A stretch of DNA of 64,000 nucleotides from Cercospora beticola (GCF_033473495.1 NC_088938.1:1488001-1552000); one strand, 5' to 3'; shown: positions 11,579 to 22,200, numbered from the stretch's first letter. The notes: a model not told the origin generated them from the sequence alone. Made by a program: numbers and translations.

Positions 11579-12400
11579 ATGTCCCGGTACAGTGATCGTA
11601 GCGTTACCACATGTCGGAGTTGCAGGTCAGCATTAATGGTTTTCGGTTGCTGCCACCAATTACTGACACCATGCAGACGTCGAAAGCTGAAATGTGATCG
11701 AGGACGACCAGTCTGCGCGAGGTGCAGAGAAACGAGCTCCCTGGTAAGCTCGGTCCCGTTTTGAATCCCTGTTTTGGTGAGGGCGTGATTTTCTAACATA
11801 GCTGCAGTGCATATACGAGGAGAAGCCTGGCAGAGTTACAACAGAGTACCGCTTCGTAGGCAAGTGCTGAGAGCTCGCATTGTGGTTGAGAGCATGCAGC
11901 TAATGAGTTTAGATCAGACGCCCGCAGCTTCTGGAGCCGCAGATGCAGTCGAAAGAGGTGCGCGCTCTGAATGCGAATTACTGCGAAAGATTCAAGCGCT
12001 GCTTGAGCGGTTGCGAACGACCACGGAGATGCTGTTGCCGCAGAGGTCGCTCGGTGCTGCGGAGACTGAGATTGGAAGCAATACCCCGAATTCTTCCAAT
12101 GCTGCTAGACAACGATCGGCACACCGAAGACTCCTTTGGACATCCTTGAGAGAGGATGCGTCTGAGCTGCACAGCACTCTCAGCGCGGGTCACCAGACTT
12201 CACGCCGATCTAGTGCATCGCTATCGATGGGTGCGGAGCAGGGCAGGACATCTTCCAATAACGAAGCTGGGTCGCACGAGAGCAGGACAGATCAGCGCAT
12301 AGACTTGAGCGCAGCCGACTGGGGAGGACTCGAAGAATTCTTCCCAGAGCTGCAGCATTCGGATCGTCCTCAAAGGTCCGCATATTCAGAAGAGTGTTGA
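11579..12400 (+). CDS. Short Zn2Cys6 DNA-binding protein
   Basis: Four small exons, 11579-11625, 11677-11743, 11808-11855 and 11900-12400, join in frame to 220 residues. The joined sequence gives a perfect Zn2Cys6 cluster, with the six Cys spaced CX2CX6CX6CX2CX6C starting at TCRSCRRRKLKC and ending RETSSLC. No single reading frame shows all six, so the splice model is strongly supported for the first two introns. The third intron is only 44 bp (GTAGGC..GCAG, CTGAG branch) and less certain. The tail has a helix with a leucine-rich ELLRKIQALLERLRTTTEMLL stretch, perhaps a dimerisation coil, and ends with a Ser-rich region. The protein lacks the large fungal transcription-factor middle domain, so it is shorter than usual. 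Target genes are unknown. Confidence 0.75.
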
Positions 12401-12529
12401 GCCCAGGATGCGTTCTCTTCTTTTCGAGTCCTTTCGTCAAGAGTAGGGCTGCTGTCCGGTTGTCTGGAGTATGTTGCAGAATAATTGGCATAGATTCGAG
12501 TGATAGACGGTGCTCGAAAGATGTAGCTC

Positions 12530-13632
12530 TCAAATAAAAAAGTCCCAAGCCACCAGAAAGCTGCAGAAGGCACAGGTCGACCAGAATAGCATCTGAGCAG
12601 TGCTCCGTCGTTCGCTTGCTCGCTGGAGCTCCTTGTTACCTCTGCCCAGATTCTCGGTGGTCAGGTACGAATCTTGTACGAGCTGTTCGATATGCTCGCT
12701 CTGTTGTTGAAGGTTGGCGTGCAAAGTATTGTGCAGCTCGCTGATCTCCAGGATACTCTTCTCCGCGGTGCGTACCTGGTCCAGCTGGTCTTCGTAGTGC
12801 TTGAGAAGCTCATTGTTCTCTTCTGCAAAGAGCTGGAGCTGTTCTTCGCTCAGCTCTTCGCGCGCCATCGTGTCAGATGTTCCGCTTTCCAGCTCAACAG
12901 AGAAGCGCTGCCGTTTCGAAGGGCCTGATTGAGAAGACGCCAAAGATTCGCCTGCGAGGTGAGATGTGGCACCGCCCATCGCTGACTTGGCCAATATAGA
13001 TTTTGTCTTCTCCACTTCTCTGGTCAAACGTATATCCATCATTTCACTCTGCACCCGTCCAGCTTCTTCCAGCTTCTGCTGCAAGTACAGAATGATGCTC
13101 TCTCTGACAGCGAAGATGGTCTTTCTGGCAGCCTCCTCAAGCTCTTCTTCGGGCGACTTTGCAGTTTGCGCTCCGCCTGCTGCCCACCGCCCGAGCCCCA
13201 TCAAGCCGCCTTGGGCACGCTTGCGCAGGGCGACAGAGTCCAATGTCTGGTTTCGCACATCCTCGGCCTGTTTGAGTCCGGTTATTTTGGCATTGAGTTG
13301 TCGCAACAATTGCTTCGACTGGGCATCGATAGCCTCGCGTTCGTCGTCTGTCAAGGGTCGGGCGCTGTCGCTCACGTGCCGTCGTCGAGACTGCTGTGCT
13401 GTTGAGAGATAGGCTGGGCGGATAGCACGCAGCTCTCGGTTCAGGTCTGCTATGCGCGCATACTTGAGCAGATGTTAGCCAGGCACCATTGCAGCCTCCA
13501 CAGCATACATACTATGCTATACGCTTCCTGCAGGAAAGCGTTGATGGACTGGAGATCATACTGCTTGGGCAGAACCGGCTCAGCGCCTTTTTGCTTCAAG
13601 CAGATGTTGAAGTCCCCCGTAATGTCGGTCAT
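12530..13632 (-). CDS. Syntaxin-18/Ufe1-like ER Q-SNARE
   Basis: Minus-strand exons 13632-13513 and 13462-12530 are joined across a 50-bp intron (GTATGT..CAAG, phase 0), giving 350 residues. The N-terminus MTDITGDF and the following FLQEAYSIYARIADLNRELRAIRPAYLS match the syntaxin-18 N-terminal domain. A long helical region follows, then a SNARE motif (ISELHNTLHANLQQQSEHIEQLVQDSYLTTENL with a glutamine zero layer) and a single C-terminal membrane anchor (MLFWSTCAFCSFLVAWDFFI). Ufe1/syntaxin 18 is the ER t-SNARE for retrograde Golgi-to-ER and homotypic ER fusion, acting with Sec20, Use1 and Sec22. The gene is convergent with the Zn2Cys6 gene, 129 bp apart. Confidence 0.88.
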
Positions 13633-15222
13633 CGTCGCTCATCCATGTAGTGGGGATGTGTGGTGGACAAGTCGGAAGAAAGTTGAAGACAGCTTGACAT
13701 CACAAGCCTGCTCGCAGCTGCCCAGCACGGCGTCCAGTCCGCAGCCAATCATGGTGCAGCGGTATTTCGAGTTCTCTTACACGAAATACCGCTGCACTGG
13801 GCATGGAAACAACATGTACATTACCAATTGCTTACGCCAGGCTCCACGTGCGCGCGGAGCTGCAGTCATTGCATGATATCGCCTTGATGGTGTCCACGTC
13901 TCTGTGAAATGCAGCTCTCAATCATTTCTCCCGACAAGCATATCGATGGACGAATCATCTGGCGCGGGTGACATTCTGGCCCAGACATGGTTGGAAACTG
14001 ACTACATATATTGTTTTCGTCTGCCGCCCGCCGACTTCATCTCTCCGCGTACAACGTAGACCTCGCTCTCCTCGTGCCCATGATGGCGCTCAGCATCTTT
14101 CCTCCGATCGCATGCTATCAATCGACATCGTCACAGAGCAGTCCATATCGTAGGGCTTCGCCGATGCGCTAGCGAGGAAGAAGGCCTCGTGGGCTGCAAC
14201 GAAGTCGATGACTGGCCAGCACCTTCACTCATTGTGGCATCTCTAGGTTCCTTGGGCATTGCATTGGCATGGGCTCACAGCACAGTGGCGTCGGCGAACG
14301 CCTGAGCACGTCAACCTGCGCGCTGACTGTGGAAATGGGCTCATGCAGCACGTGGAAGGCAGACGGGCGCAAGATACTCGAAGAGGAAGCTGGTCCTGGC
14401 GTGTCGACAAGACTGCACCGAACACCGCGCCATGTCAAGGCGATCCAAGAAAACGATGTCTGTTCGACGCTGTTCGAGGTCCATTGGCAAAGAAGCAGAA
14501 GCACTGTGGAAGGAAGAGCTGCATCGACACGTGGTGGAGTGCCGCCTTATGATTGGAGTGGAAAGTTCCTCGCCGGCCGACGCGAGGCGTTGCCCAACAG
14601 ACTTTGCCAACACCACCAGCGTGCGCTGCGATGGCACACCTATACGCACCTGTTGCATGCGGAAGGTGTCGCTGCAACAATGTGTATATCACGAATTGCG
14701 CCAAAACCTCAGAGATACGCTGGCCTTCGCGAGCGCATGCCACCAAGACAAGGTCAGACGTTGAAAAGAAGTCTTCAGAAGCTCTCGCAGTATCTTGGGC
14801 TTCGCCGAATTCCTCTTGTCGTACCCACTTTAAAGCTATCGAACGTCGCCGAGGAAGCCTTGGATTCTCTCAGCGCTGTCTGCCAACCCAGAAGACCGAG
14901 AGCCAAGTGCAGTACCCAGGTATCCAACGACGAGCGCTGATACCTGTTGGTGGTCCTGTGAGCCACGGGCAAAAACGAATTCAGCCAAACATTCGTTCGC
15001 CACGAGGGAATTCGTGCCTCCTAGCACCTCATGGCAATGCTTGGTAGCCATGATCGATCTGGCAGCGGCACAGCTTTTGCTTGTGGCGGAAAGTCCTTCC
15101 ATCTCATATAAGTACAGCTGAACCAGGTAGGGACTGCTTCGCGTTCTGTTCATTGCAAACCCATTCTTTCTTTGGCACGAGTCCCTCTGTCGTATACCGT
15201 TTCTTGACAGTATCTCGACGCA
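13633..15222. other. Intergenic, divergent promoters
   Basis: About 1.6 kb between the SNARE gene and the phosphate permease. Frames at 14269-14940 and 14553-15047 overlap each other in different phases and look like chance. A TATA-like CATATAAG lies near 15105, about 115 bp upstream of the permease ATG. A CACGTG hexamer, the core of the fungal phosphate-regulator site, occurs near 14528, but it is a common hexamer and is far from the gene. Confidence 0.5.
13754..13797. repeat. Perfect 16-bp inverted repeat (hairpin)
   Basis: Arms 13754-13769 (GTGCAGCGGTATTTCG) and 13782-13797 are exact reverse complements, separated by a 12-nt spacer. It lies about 120 bp upstream of the SNARE gene start in a gene-poor region. 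It could be a cruciform or transcript hairpin, a factor-binding palindrome, or the remnant of an inverted repeat. Confidence 0.9.
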
Positions 15223-17155
15223 ATGGCTGCTCTTCCACAGTACAGCTACATCTTCGGCCTCGGCCTGTGTTTCGCCTTCCTCGATGCGTGGAACATTGGT
15301 GCTAACGATGTGGCCAACTCGTTCGCGACTTCGGTCTCATCCAGGTCCTTGACCATGATCCAGGCCATGACCATTGGTGCGGTCATGGAGTTCCTCGGAG
15401 CAGTGCTCGCAGGGTCAGTATGAGACGCCATTTCACATGTACAACCAATTAACCAACCCCAGTAACCGTGTCGCTGGTACTATCCGAAACGACATCATAC
15501 AGATCAGCGAATTTGAGGAGACCCCCTCTGTGCTCATGTTGGGAATGTTGTGCGCTCTTATCGGTTCTTCCCTTTTCTTGACCCTCGCCACCAAGATCGG
15601 ACTTCCCGTCTCAACAACACACTGCATTATTGGCGGTATTATTGGTGTCGGCTTCGCGACTGTCGGTGCCAATGGCGTTGACTGGAGCTGGGAGGGCGTT
15701 TCTCAGGTTTTCGCAGCCTGGGGTATTGCGCCTTGCGTTGCCGGATGTTTCGGTGCGCTGTTGTTCTTGTTCACCAAGGTAAGCTCAAGGATATGACATT
15801 TGCTGTGGTAGGCCTTGCTGATAGCCTTGCAGTACGGTGTCATGAAGTCCAGGAATCCGCTCATCGTCGGCCTCTGGACGATTCCGGTTTTCTTCGGCCT
15901 CACTTCTGGTATCCTGACTATGTTGGTCGTCTGGAAGGGAGCTGCATCCCTCGATCTCGATGACTGGGGAGTTGCTCCAACCGTCGGTACCATCTTCGGT
16001 GTTGCTGGTGGTGTTGCGCTCCTCTCCGCCCTCTTCCTCATGCCATTCATCTACGTCCGCTTGGTCAAGGAGGACTGGAAGCTCAAGCAATGGGAGATCA
16101 TCAAGGGCCCTCTCCTTCTCCGCCGTCCAGATGCTGGTCCAGTTCCCGAGGGCATGCGTCTCGTGCCAGATTACTACGCCGGCCACAAGACGCGCGCTGA
16201 GCTCGACAGCGAGGGTCGCACGATCGTTAACGACCGCTCCAGCGACGAGGAGTCCCTCGACAAGACCCAAGTCGATGTTGACGGCATCAGCACCGAGAAG
16301 CGCCGTGAATCCTACGTTCACAGCCCAGCTGTTGCCATGGCTGAGAAGCCAGCCGAACCAGCCGTCCCTGAGGTCAAGCCCAAGTGGTGGGAGCCAGCTC
16401 AGCTCTGGAAGACCGCCAAGTGGTTCTTCTTCCGCGGTGTCATGATCGATATTGTATCAGAACAGAGTGCAACGACTCGAAACAATGAGCCCAAGTTCCT
16501 TCAACGTTTATTGGTGGGCAAGAATCTCGCGGACAAGCACGCTCGCGTGGAACACTACGACAACAAAGTGGAGCATTTGTACTCTTTCCTCCAAGTCATG
16601 ACCGCTGCAACCGCATCTTTCGGCCACGGAGCCAACGACGTCGCCAATGCCATGGGTCCATTGGCCGCCATCTACCAGATCTGGCGTACTAACACTGCCG
16701 GCGAAGATTCCGAGGTTCCGATTTGAATCCTAATTTTCGGAGGTGCTTCCATCTCCATCGGTCTCTGGACATACGGATACAACCTCATGCGTAACTTGGG
16801 TAACCGCATCACTCTGCACTCCCCAGCTCGTGGTTTCTGTATGGAGCTTGGCGCAGCTGTCACTGTCGTCCTGGCGACGCGTTTGGCCCTCCCGGTCTCT
16901 ACCACACAGTGTATCATTGGCGCTACTGTTGGTGTTGGTCTCTGTGCAGGCGATTTTAAGGCCATTAATTGGCGCATGGTTCTTTGGGTATAGTACAATC
17001 GCTATTGAATCGTCCTGACCTCCTACTAACTACTTTCATAGAGCTACGCTGGTTGGTTCATTACCCTGCCTTCGACCGCTGTGATCTCTGGATGTCTTAT
17101 GGGCTTCGCCATTAATGCTCCTCAGTGGGGCAGAACGCCTGCTGCGATCGTCTAA
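15223..17155 (+). pseudogene. PHO-4 family (Na+/H+-coupled) phosphate permease with internal stop
   Basis: Exons 15223-15413, 15463-15778, 15833-16987 and 17042-17155 join in frame to 591 codons. The family's duplicated signature is present in both halves ([12 protein letters not shown] near residue 25 and FGHGANDVANAMGP near 440), as are the paired GLPVSTTHCIIGG and ALPVSTTQCIIGA segments. About ten to twelve membrane helices flank a hydrophilic central loop, as in Pho89/Pit-type plasma-membrane symporters. An in-frame TGA at 16724-16726 (codon 467) sits where homologs have Trp just before a conserved LIFGGASISIGLWTYGYN helix. The frame resumes perfectly and ends at TAA 17153-17155. As written, the product would be truncated in the second repeat. 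Explanations are a recent nonsense mutation, a base-call error or readthrough. The gene is otherwise intact, so if the TGA is an error this is a functional CDS. Confidence 0.9.
16724..16726 (+). other. In-frame TGA inside the phosphate permease gene
   Basis: The reading GTT CCG ATT TGA ATC CTA ATT TTC GGA continues the permease protein on both sides. No GT-AG pair close by could remove the stop without deleting the conserved helix. Confidence 0.9.
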
Positions 17156-17693
17156 AACGAATTCAGATATGATGTTCTGGTTTTATGAAAATGATAGCAT
17201 GTTACAGTCACTATAGATGTTTATGAGATCGTCTCTCATTGCCTCTGTCAATCCCTCGTCCTCCCGTCATCTCACATCTTACGTCTAACGATCTTCTATC
17301 ATCACTCTTCAATAAGTTGTGATCACCTTTCTTGGAAGTGGCTGATGTGATGCTCCAGTAAATCCCTCTGCCATCTGAGCCCAGGCACGTGATGCCAAGG
17401 ATACCAATTTCCATTCTTCCCGGACCAAAGAGCATGATCTTCTTTTCTTCATCAATGACACTTTTTCCCCTCACTGTCGATCGGGAAGTTATCACATCAC
17501 GTAAATGCAGGTGCACGTGAGTTTGTGGTTGCAACGTGCGCGATGGTGGCAAGACAACTCAAGGACGCCCCACTAGTCCATGCGACCGCGACGAGATGAT
17601 GACAAGAGAGTAACATGAACCACGCCTTGGAGACAACTTGGACACGCAAGAATTTCTGATTTTGTTGCTACTGACTGCTCGCTCTAAATCTGG
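17156..17693. other. Convergent intergenic region
   Basis: 3' flank between the phosphate permease and the minus-strand exon array. I see no gene. Confidence 0.5.
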
Positions 17694-19248
17694 CTACCGA
17701 TAGGCTTCGTGAAGCTGCAAGGGCCAGAAATCACCGAAATCTCAAGTCGGAAATAATCTGCGCGAAATTTCAGCTTGTGCATGTGCCCTTCAATTCGCTC
17801 AGGATACGATGAACATACCTTGTTGATGGCTTCAGCCCGCAATGAGATTGTTAGAAGGTGCTGCGAAGCGCGAGAAGCTTTCAAGCAAGCCTCAAACCTG
17901 CGAACACTCCGGATGGCAAGGAGCTTCCATGGGCCAGAAGCTGCTGCTTGGTCTGTCTCAGGCCGATTTCGCGGCGCTGTCTTTTTGAAACAGCAGAGCG
18001 TGTCGCGCACGCCAGACACCTGGCGACAAAGTCAGTGGAGGGGGATGAATGTGCAAGGACGATGGCTTACCACTGTCGGGTTCCCGGCCCTGCTGAGAGA
18101 TTGTTCTGAAGCCCGCTCAAAGGCGTCCAGGATCCACAGGAGGCGAGAGAGGCGATATTCGGGCTCGCTGATCACCTGCTGTACCTGTCAGTGATGATTA
18201 GGACGTGCAGGCGCAAGATGACTTACCACTCCCGCCTGTCAGAACCGCTGCGAGATTGTTGTGAAGCCCGCTCAAAGGCTGGGCAACCCCGGAGAAGACG
18301 ACGTTCGCGGCGCGACTGTTCCCTGAAGCAAGATCAGTGAATGCTTGATGGGAATGCCGAGGACTACTTACCTCTCCAGTATTTGGTCACCGCTGCGAGG
18401 TTGTTGTATGGCCCGCTCAAAGGCCCAAGCGGCGGTTGGCTGAGAAAAACTGTTGCAAGCCAGCGCCACTTCCAATGTGCGAGGTGAGTCGTTTGATGAG
18501 AAGTGACGCTGACATGCAACAGGCATTCCAAGTGTCGAGATGTTCCAGTGCCGCGGGAGCCCAGGTGCCTCGCTCGAAAGCGTGCGCACCATGCCCTGTC
18601 GATTCTGGCAGAAGCCAGCGTTTCTTCTTGCGAGCCGCGGAGATGGTTGCACTTACCGAGCTGTGAACTGTTCACTGGCCGCGAGGTTGTTGTGAACCCG
18701 CTCAAAGGTGTTTGAGTCTTTCCCGGTTCCCCAGTTCTGTCGCCAGATGTCAGCATAGTCGAGACAGCACACGGAAGGCGGACGCTCACCGGATTCTGAA
18801 ACCTTCACTAGCCATGAGGTTGTTCTTCTGCCCGCTCAAAGGCGCCGGTCCAGATCCAGATCCGAGAACGCCAGGCACCAGGCACCAGAAACCGGAAGTC
18901 CAGAGGCCAGCTCCAGATGCCCAGATCCAGTCGCCAGAAGTCCAGTCTCCAGAAGTCCAGTCTCCAGAAGTCCAGATGCCACTTGTCAAAATCAGAACGC
19001 CCAAACCCAAACGCCGAACGCCAAAAGATCAAATCTATGTACTTTCACCCGCAGATGCCCGCCCTAACAGATGACTTGCGACCGTGTAAACACGGATTTT
19101 TACAGCAAGGGAGAGCTAGGCTTGGACCATGTTTTTCGCGTACTCCTTTGAAATGCGACCGACAAACGGCACTCGACTTACGCTGCCGCGAGGACTTACG
19201 CTGCGAGTGCGAACCCGGGGCGACTTGATCTTTCGAGTTCTTGTGTCC
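17694..19248 (-). CDS. Multi-exon gene made of similar small exons, family unknown
   Basis: On the minus strand, at least nine exons can be proposed: 19248-19200, an exon ending at 18790 (5' border unresolved), 18736-18657, 18604-18514, 18449-18372, 18322-18227, 18167-18071, 18019-17819 and 17714-17694. From the exon ending at 18790 to the TAG at 17696-17694 the phases fit without a stop. Five exons carry an exact CCTTTGAGCGGG followed by an AACAAYCTC box and then, 52-53 nt after the 12-mer begins, a GTRAG donor. Two more exons are diverged copies. Introns are 49-104 bp with CTGAC/CTAAT branch points. The repeat reads AFERAxxQxxSG in one frame and PLSGxxNNLAA in another, and both stay partly open. 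The exon ending at 18790 also contains TSGDW repeats. No start codon or known domain was found. It may be a fast-evolving repeat protein or a spliced non-coding RNA. Confidence 0.45.
18071..18123 (-). repeat. Exon repeat copy (12-mer to splice donor)
   Basis: CCTTTGAGCGGG starts at 18123 and the exon ends at 18071, 53 nt, followed by GTAAGC. It carries AACAATCTC. One of five copies with an exact 12-mer. Confidence 0.8.
18227..18278 (-). repeat. Exon repeat copy (12-mer to splice donor)
   Basis: CCTTTGAGCGGG starts at 18278 and the exon ends at 18227, 52 nt, followed by GTAAGT. It carries AACAATCTC and is the copy closest in sequence to the one at 18071-18123. Confidence 0.8.
18372..18423 (-). 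repeat. Exon repeat copy (12-mer to splice donor)
   Basis: CCTTTGAGCGGG starts at 18423 and the exon ends at 18372, 52 nt, followed by GTAAGT. It carries AACAACCTCGCAGCGG. Confidence 0.8.
18514..18581 (-). repeat. Diverged exon repeat copy
   Basis: GCTTTCGAGCGA starts at 18581 and resembles the 12-mer. AACATCTC lies 23 nt before a GTCAGC donor after 18514. Relative to the other copies there is an insertion of about 16 nt. Confidence 0.45.
18657..18708 (-). repeat. Exon repeat copy (12-mer to splice donor)
   Basis: CCTTTGAGCGGG starts at 18708 and the exon ends at 18657, 52 nt, followed by GTAAGT. It is one base shorter between 12-mer and AACAACCTC and one base longer after it, a compensated shift. 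Confidence 0.8.
18790..18842 (-). repeat. Exon repeat copy (12-mer to splice donor)
   Basis: CCTTTGAGCGGG starts at 18842 and the exon ends at 18790, 53 nt, followed by GTGAGC. It carries AACAACCTC. Only the PLSG frame is open through this copy. Confidence 0.8.
18931..18975. repeat. 15-bp minisatellite, three tandem units
   Basis: Three tandem 15-mers, TCGCCAGAAGTCCAG followed by two copies of TCTCCAGAAGTCCAG, with decayed CCAGATCCAG-like units on the left. On the minus strand they encode TSGDW repeats in frame with the exon array. On the plus strand they would read SPEVQ. Confidence 0.9.
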
Positions 19249-22200
19249 CTAAGAAAGAAAGAAGTTAGCAGGTGGCGCTGGCGAGGTGAAGGGGTGATGT
19301 GCGGGTTGGTGCTGGGGGAAGGAGGGAGAGAGAAGGGTGGGTGGAAGGTGATGAGAAGGAAGAGAAAGAAATGGAGGAGAGAGCAGTGTCTTATGCTTGC
19401 CAGCAAGTGGGTCACGCTAGTGACGGCGACGACATTTGTCCAAGTGCTGCGCGTCAACGGCTATCTGAAGAGCGCATACGCTGGTTGCATGACTGGAAAC
19501 GGTTGTGAGGACACTGCGCGCCTCGAACTATATTCAAGAACTTCAGATCTTCAGATCGCGATTTCTCCACAACGAGGAGGCGCTCCGACATGCGAACAAC
19601 GGGAGATTCATCTGCAAGTCACGCTGATCACGCTCGATCTAAATTTGGATGGCATTGGGGCATTTCAAGATATGGTGTGTTGTCAGCGTGCAGATATTGC
19701 TGATATCTTGTGGCTGGCGTTTGGTGGACCCCTAAAGCATCCAAACAACACCCCCTGCAGGGCGTCAAAGCTTCGAGATGGCAGAAGGCACGAGAAGACA
19801 AGACAGGGTCACGCGCGAGACGCTGGGGGAGTACCGTGGCTGCCTCTGCGCTTTGGGCATGTCGAAGGTGGGAGAAGCGACGTAGTGACGGTATGTGGCC
19901 TCTCGAGGAAACTGAAAGTGCTCTCATGCTGCCGGATACACCGCGCCACGTAACATTGTTCACAACGGCTGGTCTGGAAGTTTGGCATGGACAGCAGTCG
20001 CGCTGCACAGGAGCGTCTCCGTCCTCGAGCCACCGTGAAGTCAGAAGCCAGGCACGATTGTCTCCTGCTTGATAGGAGATAGGTGCCCATTCAGACGTGA
20101 CTGCCACACACAGCTGCTGCGAGTATCCGGTGGCCTCAAGTCCACTCGCGAGCCGAGCATAGACTCGATACATAGCTGGCAGTGTTGAGAGGCTGCCACG
20201 AGGCCGCTCAGAAAACGTTTGGTCATCCGGAGCAGCGAACGCAGGTGCATATTCTGCATTACCCCTGCAGTCTGACATGCGCTGGGAAGAGATGCTGCGC
20301 GCGATAGAGGCGGTAGCACGGTAAGACGCACGATCACGAGCGCGACTTCCGTTCACCGAATCATCACCTTCAGTGCGAGAAATCGCGAGCGAACGATGAA
20401 CATTGGGTGGGACTGGAGCATCATACTGAACGACATAAAGCACATGGAGGAAAGCTCGCACTGCAACCCGCATCACCTGCCCATCCCGCGCCTCGCGCGC
20501 AATTAACTTCATGGCTATGGCAAACGGCGAAGCGAGCGTGTTCCGAAGGAATAGAAGCTTCTGAGCTCACGACACCAGCTACGGCCAGGAGTGTGATACG
20601 AGGGACTTCCTGAGAATAGACCAGCGTTGACGAAAGCGATCGCGAGCCACCAGCTTCCTCTCCGAAAAGCACAGGGCTCCGCTCTTGAATCCAAAGAAGA
20701 GGCGGATGAGCGCCGCAGCAATCTGTCTGAAACGACTGCATGGGGCCATCTTGCCATACAGGAGCGAAGAGAACGGGGAAACAGGATGCTTGAAGGGCCG
20801 ATGAGAATCAGCTGCAATGTATTTGCTCTAAGGAACGTAACTCAGGACTAAGACAAAGCTCAGCATACGGTGGCCGTAGAGTCTTGGAAGGAGAACCGCC
20901 TGCGATGGCGCGCTTCGAACTCTCTTGGACTGCTTAATTTGCATGTCGAGACTGGTTCTAACTGCATATATATAGCGAATGGTACACAATACCAACACAC
21001 TCCACCTCGATCTCTTCATTTCTCGTTTGGAACAGCTCCGCAGCCTCAGAGTTCTGCCGAAGTGAACGAGCAGGCGAATCCGCGCTTCGCGTTAGGATCG
21101 AGGAGATGCTCATGATTCTTGCGCAGAGTACGCACTAGTTTCCCCTCTTCCTTCCGGTAGTGGACAGCTTCGTATGGTGACCTATTGCCCTGTTCCAAGC
21201 AGGAATACTTAGATTGAGTACGTATCCACGCTATTCTGCCGAGTATGATCTCGCTGTCCGTTCAGTCCTCCGGATGTGCCGTGAACGCATGGTAGCATCT
21301 GCAGCGCACCACAGAGATGATTCCACTCCTTCGTATCATCTGCTATCTTTCTTCTCCTCTCTCCCAGTCTGTGCAGAACTGGGACCTTTATCCGTACTGC
21401 TCAACTCGCCCTGTCCAGCGTATAACCTTCCTCGACCTCCCTTCACCGGCTTACCCCCTTTGCTGGTTTCCCTCGAAAGCCCTTGTTCAATGCTCTCATG
21501 CTCTGGGCGATGCGCCGCGGCTTTGCTGACTTCGACATTGGCCGGCGAAACGTTCAGCGGATTGGTAGATTGGCCGATCTGAGAGAGCCGTCAGCCGGGT
21601 GACAGCCGTGGTCATGTTTCAGCAACGCACTCGCTTGCTCTCGCTTTCCGCGTTGTCCAGAGCCTCCTCTGGCGTGTTGTGTTTGCTGCCGAATGAGGTT
21701 TCGACGTTTTCGGCGGCAGCTTCATCTGATCCTGTCAAGCTGTATTCGTGGCTCGTCCGCTTCAAGCTGTCTTTATCTTGGTCATCTTTGTAGGCATTCG
21801 ATCTGCTTGTGAGAGAAAACGGGCGCCGAGCTGCCAATGACTGCGCTGATCGTAGAGTTCGCAGAGCCATGAGAACATATGTGAGTAGAGAGATGTTGCC
21901 TACCTGTCCGTCCAGTGCCACAATGGTCTCAAGCTGAGCCAATGGGGCAGGTGGGCGCTGAACGTCATTGTTGTCCTCGCGCAAGGGAGGTGCAGGTCAT
22001 CAACTCGCGCGTGCGTAATTGGCATCACCTTCAAGCACCCCAGATGTCGGAAGCGGTTCGGATCGAATTGCTGGGGCAAGAGTGATAGATATGGTTGTCG
22101 CGACTTCCAACACCGCATTCTGCCTCTTTTTCTTTCGTCGGGAGGTGCTTTCCTCGATGCATGTGGACATCGCGAAGCCAATGGCTGTCATGCTGCTGCG

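Noticed and set aside
14269..14940. 223-codon plus-strand frame between the SNARE and permease genes
   Set aside because: Other frames on both strands over the same bases are equally open, and it has no motif, signal or splice support.
16724..16760. Possible tiny intron removing the TGA in the phosphate permease
   Set aside because: The only nearby GT..AG pair would be about 31 bp with a poor donor and would delete part of a conserved helix.
19129..19953. 274-codon plus-strand frame
   Set aside because: It overlaps the minus-strand exon at 19248-19200 and is rich in Arg/Trp/Lys runs arising from polypurine sequence.
21619..21984. C-terminal tail of a SAT4-type membrane protein on the minus strand
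   Set aside because: The polar tail is suggestive, but no upstream exons with the membrane helices could be found, so it is mentioned only as a possible remnant.
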